48,549 nt of DNA, from NCBI GenBank assembly GCA_034437695.1, contig DAOTTJ010000240.1, forward strand, positions 1 to 48,549, written 5' to 3'. Both the position numbers and the translations under genes were made by a program. Of the stretch, positions 17,455-25,154 are shown piece after piece (position 1 is the first letter of the stretch; each line of letters opens with the position of its first letter). The notes beneath the pieces were generated by a model, which had not been told where the DNA came from, searched no databases, and worked only from the letters and a program-made list of their open reading frames with translations. This stretch comes from Paraktedonobacter sp034437695. Lineage in GTDB: Bacteria > Chloroflexota > Ktedonobacteria > Ktedonobacterales > Ktedonobacteraceae.

Positions 17455-18699
17455 ATGCTTCAATTGCCAGGATATACGCTTGTTCGGCACCCGCGTTTGG
17501 CGAGTGCGCTCTTTGTCTTTTGCTTGCTCACACTCTCCCTCTTGCCTGTCACGGCGTACGCCGCTACGCCGCACAGTACGCCACAGGTTCCGCAGAGACC
17601 AGCTTCTACCTTTCAAAGTGAGAACCTGGGTGGAAACTGGTTCAGTCAGTCCTCACCCAACGCTGCGGTGAGTTGGGGATCGGGACGCACTGACGAGTTT
17701 ATCGTCGGGGAGAATGCCCAACTCTATCACTACTGGCTCACTCCTACCCCACACCTGGAATCCTGGGGCGGCTATTGGGCGCAATCCAATGGGTTGAGTG
17801 CGACCCGACCAGCCGCGGTGAGTTGGGGATCACCCCGCCTGGATGTCTTTCTGGTCGGTCAGGATGGCCTGCTCTATCACTACTGGCAAAATGGCGGCAA
17901 CGTCTACTATCTAGAAGGGTTACCGCGTGCCACTTCACTCTTTTCTTCAGATGCACACGTTGCAGCGACGACCTGGGGGTCTGGTCGTCTGGATGTGTTT
18001 GTCGTCGGCACCAATGGCGACCTCTTTCACTACTGGCAAAGCGGCGGCAACACTTGGTCCTGGTCCGATCTCGGTGGGACGTACGTAGAGCAGGCGGCTC
18101 CCGCCGCTGTGACCTGGGGTCCTGGCCGCCTCGATGTGTTTATCGTCGGCAAGAACGGGCTGATGCACTACTCACAGCAGTCTTCCTGGTGGCAATCCAA
18201 CCCACCGTTTAGCGTCCAGGCGATCCTGTCCGACCACATCTGGAACGGCGGGGCAAACACAGCACCTCCCTCAGTGGTTAGCTGGGGATCTGGCCGCATT
18301 GACCTTTTCGGGTATACGCTGAATTACAATGCTCAAACCGCTCAGTTGTATCACGCGTGGTCACAGGGTGGGGTGACCTTCTCGGAGGAGCCGCTCCCTC
18401 TGACTCTCCCCTTTGGCGCGACAACCGATGTCAAAGCGGTAACGTGGGGTGCATGGCGTCTGGATCTCTTCGCTATTGGGACCCCCGGCTATCCTGATGA
18501 TGGCGCTCCCCTCTACCATATCTGGCAACAGAATGACAGCGTGTTTCAGATAGAGACGATCGACAACAATGCCACCTCCTATAACGAGGTCGCGGCAACA
18601 ACCTGGGGGCCTGGTCGCCTTGACGTATTTGCCGTCGAGGGACCAACCTACTCAAGCACTTCACCCGGCAATCCTCTCTCTCATTTCTGGCAGGACTAA
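17455..18699 (+). CDS. Secreted seven-bladed PLL-type lectin-like propeller
   Basis: About 414 residues with a cleavable signal peptide (hydrophobic core LASALFVFCLLTLSLLP, then VTAYAA). The mature part has seven repeats of WGSGRxDxFxVGxxGxLYHYW, each with a conserved Trp-Gly, Arg-Leu-Asp and Tyr/His-x-Trp. Examples are WGSGRLDVFVVGTNGDLFHY and WGPGRLDVFIVGKNG. This is the repeat of Photorhabdus PLL-type and related fucose-binding beta-propeller lectins, so sugar binding at the cell surface or outside is likely. The start at 17455 has AAAGGA upstream. Monocistronic by spacing. Confidence 0.85.
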   Translation: MLQLPGYTLVRHPRLASALFVFCLLTLSLLPVTAYAATPHSTPQVPQRPASTFQSENLGGNWFSQSSPNAAVSWGSGRTDEFIVGENAQLYHYWLTPTPHLESWGGYWAQSNGLSATRPAAVSWGSPRLDVFLVGQDGLLYHYWQNGGNVYYLEGLPRATSLFSSDAHVAATTWGSGRLDVFVVGTNGDLFHYWQSGGNTWSWSDLGGTYVEQAAPAAVTWGPGRLDVFIVGKNGLMHYSQQSSWWQSNPPFSVQAILSDHIWNGGANTAPPSVVSWGSGRIDLFGYTLNYNAQTAQLYHAWSQGGVTFSEEPLPLTLPFGATTDVKAVTWGAWRLDLFAIGTPGYPDDGAPLYHIWQQNDSVFQIETIDNNATSYNEVAATTWGPGRLDVFAVEGPTYSSTSPGNPLSHFWQD

Positions 18700-18949
18700 C
18701 CCGTCAGGAGCAGAGCGATGGGTAGGGAAAAATACTGATACATCGTCTTTGCATGTCGGCCTTCGCCAGTCACTTGAGTCCTAGCGAAGGGCGCTCTGGA
18801 CACTCCCCAGGCCATTCTATCGATTGACACTCACTCCACAGAAAGAAAAACACGAGTTTTTCGATCTGTCAGGATTTTTGTAAAAAAAACTCCCGGTTAA
18901 ACGTGTTAAACTAGAGCACCACATTATTTGCTGAGGAGGAGTGAGATAT

Positions 18950-19762
18950 ATGGGATTGTCCGACACCCCGACCGTTGCTGTGGTCATACCTGCTCTCAAT
19001 GAGGCTGAAGCTTTACAAAGCATGTTACCATCATTGCTACCCTACCAGCCAGACTGGATTATTGTGGTTGATAACAATAGTACCGACGAGACCGCCGCCG
19101 TGGCCAGAGCCGCAGGTGCGCTGGTTGTCCATGAGCCACAACGAGGGTATGGTCGCGCTTGCTGGCGTGGTTTTCAGACGGCACGTGAGCTGGGAGCCGA
19201 TATCTTGCTCTTTATGGATGGCGATGGCAGCGACGATCCGAGCGATCTATCATTGATGCTCGAACCCGTTCTGGCGGGGCGTGCGGACCTGGCGATGGGT
19301 TCGCGAGTGGGCAGCCGCGCAGAACGCGGGTCTGTTCCTCCCCAGGCACGCCTGGGGAACTGGATGGTCAGCCATTTTATCAGTCTGTTCTACCATATTT
19401 CGGTTCACGACATTGGCTCGTTTCGCGCTATCCGCACTGCGGCCCTGGATAATCTGGCGATGCAGGAGATGACCTTCGGCTGGCCGGTTGAAATGTTGAG
19501 CAAAGCAGCTCGGGCGCGTTATCGGATAGTCGAAATGGATATCCACTATCGACATCGCAGTCATGGCCATTCAAAGGTCGCTGGAACGCTTTCTGGGAGC
19601 GTACGCGCTGCCTACCATATGGTGCGTACCACTCTGTATTACGCCTTCTTTGCGCCTACCAATGGCACAATCAAACGTATGCCAGGCAGTCGCTTCGCGT
19701 GGGAGCAGAGCTTGATGCAAAGTGGCAACGAGCAGGCCGCATTGGGGAGGGAGCATGTCTGA
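18950..19762 (+). CDS. GT2-family glycosyltransferase
   Basis: About 270 residues with the GT-A fold of family 2. It has VAVVIPALNEAEAL, WIIVVDNNSTDETAAVA, then the metal-binding region LFMDGDGSDDP and MGSRVGSRAERGS. No membrane span is present, so it is a cytoplasmic or peripheral enzyme, similar to dolichyl/undecaprenyl-phosphate sugar transferases. I chose ATG 18950, 9 nt after GAGGAGGA; the GTG at 18941 directly abuts that site. It opens a tightly overlapping operon and its last 8 nt overlap the next gene. A 'transferase 2, rSAM/selenodomain-associated' assignment is possible but not certain. Confidence 0.85.
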   Translation: MGLSDTPTVAVVIPALNEAEALQSMLPSLLPYQPDWIIVVDNNSTDETAAVARAAGALVVHEPQRGYGRACWRGFQTARELGADILLFMDGDGSDDPSDLSLMLEPVLAGRADLAMGSRVGSRAERGSVPPQARLGNWMVSHFISLFYHISVHDIGSFRAIRTAALDNLAMQEMTFGWPVEMLSKAARARYRIVEMDIHYRHRSHGHSKVAGTLSGSVRAAYHMVRTTLYYAFFAPTNGTIKRMPGSRFAWEQSLMQSGNEQAALGREHV

Positions 19763-20441
19763 AACTGCGCTGATCATCCTGGCTCGCATGCCGGCAGTCG
19801 GACAGGGCAAGACACGCCTGGCAGCAACGATCGGCCCGGACACGACCTATCTGCTGTATCGAGCGTTTCTCACCGACCTCGCCCAACGCTTTACCGCACA
19901 GCCTTATGCACTGCATTGGGCCTGGACTCCCGGCGAGACCGACTTTCTCGCGGTCGTACGCGAGCTTGCACCCGGACGCGATCCGGGCGCTGCCTTTGTA
20001 CAGGTCGGCCCCGACTTTGCGAGCCGACTCTATCACGCCTTTCATACGGTCACCGATCTGGCTTTCAAGAAGACCATACTCATCGGTTCGGATGCCCCTC
20101 AGGTTACACGCGCACTCATCATTCAGGCCGAACAAGCTCTTGACCAGGCCGATGTAGTTCTCGGTCCTGCCGACGATGGCGGCTACTATCTGCTTGGCAT
20201 GCGTGAGCCGCACGATCTCTTCAGCAGGATACCTATGAGTACCGCTGATGTCCTGGGTCTGACCATTGAACGCGCCACCAGCCTGGGCCTCACGGTCCAT
20301 CTACTGGAGCCGCTTTTTGATGTCGACGACTTGCCTACTCTCAGTCGTCTGATTCACCTTCTTCAGTCCGACCCGGCTCTGGCCCCCGCTACCGCCGCGT
20401 GTCTGAAGTCACATACCTGGCTATCAAAGGAGCTTGTATGA
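19755..20441 (+). CDS. DUF2064 family 'rSAM/selenodomain-associated' transferase 1-like
   Basis: A 228-residue nucleotidyl/glycosyl-transferase-like protein of the DUF2064/TIGR04282 type (family name from memory). It has ALIILARMPAVGQGKTRLAA at the N-terminus, then KKTILIGSDAPQV and VVLGPADDGGYYLLGM, the family hallmarks. In other genomes this family travels with radical SAM proteins carrying selenocysteine or extra cysteines. Here it overlaps a radical SAM gene by ATGA and lies 4.7 kb from a probable selenocysteine-containing radical SAM gene. The ATG at 19755 follows GGGAGGGAGC. Substrate unknown. Confidence 0.85.
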   Translation: MSETALIILARMPAVGQGKTRLAATIGPDTTYLLYRAFLTDLAQRFTAQPYALHWAWTPGETDFLAVVRELAPGRDPGAAFVQVGPDFASRLYHAFHTVTDLAFKKTILIGSDAPQVTRALIIQAEQALDQADVVLGPADDGGYYLLGMREPHDLFSRIPMSTADVLGLTIERATSLGLTVHLLEPLFDVDDLPTLSRLIHLLQSDPALAPATAACLKSHTWLSKELV

Positions 20442-21442
20442 CTACTATTGCCGTTGCTACCCTACCGCGCTCTATTTACCTGGAACCGACGAGTCGGTGC
20501 AACGAATTTTGTCAGCAGTGTCCGCGTACGCTGCTCTCCCGCGAAGACGACCGCGATTTAAGCTTCGATCGTTTTCGCGAGATTGTCGATCAGTTCCCCG
20601 CTCTGGACCGCGTGGTTTTGCACGGTCTGGGCGAGCCATTGTTGAATAAAGATCTGCCACAGATGGTTCGCTATTTGAAAGATCGCGGCACCTATGTCCT
20701 CTTTAATTCAAACGGTATTGCTCTGACCGAAAGGAAAGGCCAGGAACTGATCGATGCCGGCCTTGACGAGTATCGCCTTTCGATGGACGGCGCTACCCCC
20801 GAGACCTATGCTGAGGTTCGCGGTGTCGATGCCTTCGATAAGATCTGGCGCAACATCGGAGCATTTATCGCTATGCAGAAAGCCCAGGACGCGAGCAAAC
20901 CAGCGGTCTCGCTCTGGTTCACCGCCATGCGTGCCAACCTTCACGAGTTGCCCCTGCTGGTCGATCTGGCCGACACGTACGGCGTGCGCGAGGTCTATAT
21001 GCAGCGCCTGGTCTACTTTGAGAAGGGCCTGGCCGCTTCAGAACAGGCGCTTTTCCACCGCGCTTCACCTGAAGAGATGGCGCTGATCCAGCAGACCGAG
21101 GAGCGATGCAATGAGCGGGGCATTACCTTCCGCGCTGCGGGCGCTGCGACTCCTTTGGAGAGTATCACCCGTGATTTCGGCTCTCGTCCGTGGGCCGGGT
21201 GCGGGCGACCCTATAGCCTGACCTATATTACGTCGAGCGGCAATGTCCTTTCGTGCTGCTTTGCCCCCTTTGGCCATCGCAGTGCGCGTGAATACTACGA
21301 GGAGCGCGTCCTGGGCAACGTCTTCCAGGAACCGATTGCGCAGATCTGGCACGGCGAACGCTACGAAGCCTTCCGCCGCGCCTTTGAAAGCGAACATCCC
21401 GCCCGCCATTGCGCCCAGTGTGGTCTAAACTGGAGCTATTAA
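20438..21442 (+). CDS. Radical SAM protein with SPASM-like C-terminal cysteines
   Basis: A 334-residue radical SAM enzyme. The 4Fe-4S cluster motif is CNEFCQQC (Cys 21, 25, 28), preceded by IYLEPTSR. Core radical SAM features follow: VVLHGLGEPLLNKDL, FNSNGIALTE and DEYRLSMDGATPETYAEVRG. C-terminal cysteines at 255, 273, 274, 325 and 328 (including CCFAPFG and CAQCG) indicate an auxiliary cluster of SPASM type. Such enzymes modify peptides, sugars or cofactors. It starts with an ATGA overlap with the DUF2064 gene, so the two are coupled. The substrate cannot be read; no obvious precursor peptide is seen next to it. Confidence 0.9.
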   Translation: MTTIAVATLPRSIYLEPTSRCNEFCQQCPRTLLSREDDRDLSFDRFREIVDQFPALDRVVLHGLGEPLLNKDLPQMVRYLKDRGTYVLFNSNGIALTERKGQELIDAGLDEYRLSMDGATPETYAEVRGVDAFDKIWRNIGAFIAMQKAQDASKPAVSLWFTAMRANLHELPLLVDLADTYGVREVYMQRLVYFEKGLAASEQALFHRASPEEMALIQQTEERCNERGITFRAAGAATPLESITRDFGSRPWAGCGRPYSLTYITSSGNVLSCCFAPFGHRSAREYYEERVLGNVFQEPIAQIWHGERYEAFRRAFESEHPARHCAQCGLNWSY

Positions 21443-21447
21443 GCGCT

Positions 21448-22989
21448 ATGACCATCACCCAGACCTTACGGCAGACGCCTCTGGTCCCACCTGTGCCGCG
21501 CTTCGAGCGCGGCCAGCGATGGCGTCTGCCTGCGCTTGGTGTGCTCTTTGTGCTTGCTCTGGGCGGTATTCTCGTTCTGGCACAGATGACGCCCCCCGAC
21601 CCGGAGCATTCGCAGACTGGCTTTCTCTCGTTCTGGATGCTCACCTATCTGCCCTACCTGGCCGCCTGTCTGCTGGTGCTGGTCACACCACCAGCAACTG
21701 GTCGCCGCCGTTGGCTAGAGCTGGCGCTGATCCTGGGCGGTGCTTTGCTGTTGCGCCTCCCGCTCATCGGTCTCGCGCCCAATCTCTCACGCGATTCCTG
21801 GCGCTACGTCTGGGATGCCCGCGTCTTTCTGCACGGGTATAGTCCCTATGTCTACGCACCAGGCGATTCGCGCCTGATAGGTCTGCGCGACTTTATCTTA
21901 GCCAATAGCCGCTTTCGCAACGTTCCCTCGATCTACCCTCCCGGCGCTCAGTATGTGTATATTCTGAGCTATCTGCTCGTCCCGAGCAGTTTATTTTTTC
22001 TCAAAGGTGTCTTTCTGGTGTTCGATATGGCAAGCTGCGTGCTGCTGGCCGTGCTGCTGGCTCGCAAGGGTCAGGACCCGGCGCGTGCGCTGCTCTACGC
22101 GTGGTGTCCCTTGCCCATCGTTGAGTTTGCTCTCCAGGGACACGTCGATGTGATTACGATTACCTGTACACTCCTGACTGCGCTGGCCGCTCAACAGGCG
22201 AGCAGCCGTGGACGTATTCTGACAGGTTTCCTGGTCGGCCTGGGGACGCTTACGAAGGTCTATCCCATCGTTATGCTGGCTCCAATGGTCCGTCTACGCG
22301 GGTGGCGGCGTGAGTGGCTCCTGGTTGCTACCTGTCTGGGAACTATCGTGGTAGGGTATATTCCTTTCTCTATTCAAGGCAACGGCCAGATCTTTGGCTT
22401 CTTCGCCACCTATGCCAGCGAACAGGGCCAGAATGCCGGCTTTGTCCAACTGCTCGTCGCACAGTTTGCTCACAGCAGACACCTGAGCCTGGCCAGTACG
22501 GTCACGCTCGAACACCAGGTCGCGTTTCTGCTCCTCGGTGGTCTCTCATTGCTCGTCTTCGGGTTGTACCAGGTCGGACTCATCGGTCTGGAGGCCGGCA
22601 CGCTCCTGCTCTTTGGATGCGTGCTCTCGGTCTCATCGCATGTCTTCCCCTGGTATGTCACAACCCTTTTGCCGTGGGTAGTCCTGCTCCTGCCCGCCCG
22701 TGCAGGCTTGCTTGGCAACCCGGCTCGGGTAGCCCGGCTGCTGGCTCTGGTCGCGCCCTGGCTCTTAATGTATACCTCCCTCCTTTGCTACACGGCCGAC
22801 TGGCATGTGTATTATCTTGTCGTCTATGACACGCTTATAGTTGAGTTATGTATAGCTGTATATATTGCTCTTTGCGATATGCTTCCTACTCTCTGGCAGA
22901 AAGGGGTTCGTTTATGCACAGCGACACTCCAGCGACAACGCTGGAAAAAAACCTCCCACCACCTCGACGACCAGCAAACCGACTGGTAA
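21448..22989 (+). CDS. GT-C-type integral membrane glycosyltransferase
   Basis: About 513 residues with a dozen or so hydrophobic spans. The first outer loop has LSRDSWRYVWDARVFLHGYS and the PSIYPPGAQ segment, a pattern seen in GT87/mannosyltransferase-like GT-C enzymes that use polyprenyl-phosphate sugars. This fits the upstream GT2 enzyme, which could make the lipid-linked donor. It starts 5 nt after the radical SAM gene and its end overlaps the next gene by 76 nt. Donor and acceptor unknown. Confidence 0.82.
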   Translation: MTITQTLRQTPLVPPVPRFERGQRWRLPALGVLFVLALGGILVLAQMTPPDPEHSQTGFLSFWMLTYLPYLAACLLVLVTPPATGRRRWLELALILGGALLLRLPLIGLAPNLSRDSWRYVWDARVFLHGYSPYVYAPGDSRLIGLRDFILANSRFRNVPSIYPPGAQYVYILSYLLVPSSLFFLKGVFLVFDMASCVLLAVLLARKGQDPARALLYAWCPLPIVEFALQGHVDVITITCTLLTALAAQQASSRGRILTGFLVGLGTLTKVYPIVMLAPMVRLRGWRREWLLVATCLGTIVVGYIPFSIQGNGQIFGFFATYASEQGQNAGFVQLLVAQFAHSRHLSLASTVTLEHQVAFLLLGGLSLLVFGLYQVGLIGLEAGTLLLFGCVLSVSSHVFPWYVTTLLPWVVLLLPARAGLLGNPARVARLLALVAPWLLMYTSLLCYTADWHVYYLVVYDTLIVELCIAVYIALCDMLPTLWQKGVRLCTATLQRQRWKKTSHHLDDQQTDW

Positions 22990-24545
22990 CCTGGTTGATT
23001 ACTTCGCTGGCTGGTCTGGGAGCCGGCCTGGTTGCTGGCCTGGTAAGTGTGGCCTGTATGATTGCTTTACGGAATCTGGCGGGGATACCCACGCCGGTTG
23101 AACTATTTGGAGATTTTCTTTTAAAGAAGTTGACTGCTGCACGCTTTGTCGATATGCAGGTCTTTTTCACCCCTAACTCCAAGCTTGCTCCGCTGGGGGT
23201 AGCTCTGCTCGGGATGGTCGCAGTCGGGGCCGTACTGGGTCCGCTCTACAGTCTACTGGTGGGTTTACGCCCGCCGGTCGCCAGCCTGCGTCCCCACAGA
23301 CGCGAGTGGCTGACGATGCTCGGACTGAGCGTGGCGATGACTGCACTGGCTGTGATCCTCTTCTGGACGGAGATCCGCCAGAACTTTCTTGGTCTGCCCG
23401 TCGATTGGGCCAGGTTCGTCACGACGCTTGGCCTGCTGCTGGATTTCATGGTCTACGCCCTGGTACTCGGCTGGGCCTATCGGGCGCTCCTCCCTGGTAG
23501 CGTGCAAACCCCTGAGGGAGATGTCGCTCAGGGACGCCGCGCACTGCTGGGTCGTTCGGGCATCGTGGCTGCGGTAGGACTCGGCGCGGCCGGGGGAACG
23601 CTGGGTCTGCTGCATGAGTTTCTCGGCGGCTATAGCAGCTACGACGGCATGAAATCGTATCCCCCCAACAATGTTACCGCACCGATTACCTCGAACAGCT
23701 CCCACTACGTTGTGACCGAGAACCCCAGCGATCCCGCACCTTCGTTGAATGTCTGGCGGCTGGAACTCACCGGCCTGGTGGGCAATACCGCCGACTATAC
23801 CTACGACGAATTTGTCCGCCTACCCTCGACCTCGCGAGCGGTCACGCTGGAGTGTATCGCCAACGATATCGGCAACCACTTGATCAGCACAGCTATCTGG
23901 CAGGGAGTGACGCTCAAGACGCTTCTGGACCTCCACGGCGGCGCACAGTCTTCTGCCCGCTATGTGGCTTTCTATAGCGTCGATGGGTATACGACCAGTC
24001 TGCCACTCGACGAGGTTCTGGCCGCCGACGCCCTGCTGGCCTTCCGTATGAATGGGGCCGAGCTGCCGATGCGCCACGGCTATCCTGTCCGCGTGCTGAT
24101 CCCAGGCCGCTTTGGCGAAGAGAATCCCAAGTGGCTGACCCGCGTTGAACTGACCGATCAGTTTGTCGGCGGTCTCTATGCAGACCAGGGCTGGTATAAC
24201 GGCCCGCTCCACACGATTACGCGCATTGACCGCCCTCAGGGCGAGCGAGCTTTCGCCCCGACGCTTGAGATCGGCGGCTTGGCCTTCGCTGGCGATCGCG
24301 GGATTCAACGCGTCGAGTTGAGTACCGATAACCAGGTAACCTGGCAGGACGCACAGCTTCAGCCGCCGCTTTCGCAGGATACCTGGGTGTTATGGACCTA
24401 TCAGTGGCATCCCTCCTCTCCTGGTCAGTATATTCTCACGGCTCGCGCCACCGATGGCACCGGCCAGGTCCAGACCAGTCATAAGCAGGGAACCGTTCCC
24501 AACGGGGCAACGGGTTACCATGTTATCCATGTAACCCTGACATAA
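22914..24545 (+). CDS. Membrane-anchored sulfite-oxidase-like molybdopterin oxidoreductase
   Basis: A 543-residue protein. The first ~200 residues hold about four membrane helices. An internal twin-arginine-like segment follows (GRRALLGRSG, Arg208-Arg209, then a hydrophobic stretch). The catalytic Oxidored_molyb domain then has LNVWRLELTGLV and the Mo-ligand Cys314 in VTLECIANDIGNHLI. A C-terminal Mo-co dimerisation-like domain (IQRVELSTDNQVTWQDAQL) ends the chain. The catalytic part should lie outside the membrane. The start at 22914 has AGAAAGGGG upstream and overlaps the GT-C gene, so it is the fifth gene of the operon. The natural substrate is unknown. Confidence 0.88.
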   Translation: MHSDTPATTLEKNLPPPRRPANRLVTWLITSLAGLGAGLVAGLVSVACMIALRNLAGIPTPVELFGDFLLKKLTAARFVDMQVFFTPNSKLAPLGVALLGMVAVGAVLGPLYSLLVGLRPPVASLRPHRREWLTMLGLSVAMTALAVILFWTEIRQNFLGLPVDWARFVTTLGLLLDFMVYALVLGWAYRALLPGSVQTPEGDVAQGRRALLGRSGIVAAVGLGAAGGTLGLLHEFLGGYSSYDGMKSYPPNNVTAPITSNSSHYVVTENPSDPAPSLNVWRLELTGLVGNTADYTYDEFVRLPSTSRAVTLECIANDIGNHLISTAIWQGVTLKTLLDLHGGAQSSARYVAFYSVDGYTTSLPLDEVLAADALLAFRMNGAELPMRHGYPVRVLIPGRFGEENPKWLTRVELTDQFVGGLYADQGWYNGPLHTITRIDRPQGERAFAPTLEIGGLAFAGDRGIQRVELSTDNQVTWQDAQLQPPLSQDTWVLWTYQWHPSSPGQYILTARATDGTGQVQTSHKQGTVPNGATGYHVIHVTLT

Positions 24546-24669
24546 CGAGGTGTCAGGCCTGAACAGAAAAGAGGCGGAATATATTTCCCGTCCCTTTTCT
24601 CTTTTTGCCCGGCCAGCCCGAAAAGAGGCATCAGCAACCCGAACCAAAAAACAGACGGAGCCAGAATTC

Positions 24670-25116
24670 ATGCAGAGCGAAGCAATCTTAGAGCAGTACT
24701 ACCTGGAAAAATTCATCCTCGAAGTCTCTATCGCTACATTGGAGCAAGGCGGTGTGACCTCTAACCTGGAGACCTACCAGTTTCTTGCTCCAATCGACGC
24801 GTGGGGCTTGCCGCGCTACCCTGAGAGAACGCGTGTGGTGCCGCCCGGTACCGACCTCTCGCGTGCTCTGCGGCGTTTCATTCAAGCCAATATCGACCAT
24901 CTGCGAGCACCCGGCTCCTGGCTTGGCACCTGGATGAACCCCTTTACTCACTGCTGTCACCTCGATATCACGGAGATCTATCCTACCTTCGAGGAGGCGC
25001 ACGCCCGTGCGTCGCTACACAATGCTACGTGCTCGCATATGATTGTGGCGATGTATAACTTTAAGCACGATCGCACCGTCTATCTCCAGGAAGAACCGGT
25101 GCGAAGCGGCGATTAG
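24670..25116 (+). CDS. Uncharacterised protein downstream of the molybdoenzyme
   Basis: About 148 residues starting MQSEAILEQYYLEKFILEVS. I chose the ATG at 24670, which has GGAG 9 nt upstream; the frame is open from 24550. It contains conserved-looking aromatic and Cys/His residues (WMNPFTHCCHLD, NATCSHMI) but no motif I recognise, no signal peptide and no membrane span. It follows the molybdoenzyme by 124 nt in the same direction. Its stop codon overlaps the extended end of the convergent selenoprotein gene. Function unknown. Confidence 0.7.
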   Translation: MQSEAILEQYYLEKFILEVSIATLEQGGVTSNLETYQFLAPIDAWGLPRYPERTRVVPPGTDLSRALRRFIQANIDHLRAPGSWLGTWMNPFTHCCHLDITEIYPTFEEAHARASLHNATCSHMIVAMYNFKHDRTVYLQEEPVRSGD

Positions 25117-25154
25117 CGGGACGGATCAAACTGATCCGTGGTTGGCTCCGCTCA
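25113..25154 (-). promoter_or_regulatory. Candidate bacterial SECIS element after the UGA
   Basis: Read on the minus strand, the UGA is followed after 12 nt by a perfect 8-bp hairpin, ACGGAUCA-GUU-UGAUCCGU (25139-25121). The 3-nt loop begins with G-U, as bacterial SECIS apical loops commonly do. GCGG directly after the UGA can also pair with CCGC at 25119-25116. The spacing fits the known 15-40-nt window for SelB binding. It could alternatively serve as a terminator between the convergent genes, but it has no T-run. Confidence 0.65.

Noticed and set aside
18896..18911. GTTAAAC direct repeats upstream of the GT2 gene as a promoter or operator
   Set aside because: The TAAACT could be a -10, but no -35 lies at acceptable spacing and two short repeats are weak evidence.
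25121..25139. Hairpin read simply as a convergent-gene terminator
   Set aside because: It has no T-run, and its distance from the UGA and the CUAEP reading are better explained by a SECIS; kept as an alternative only.
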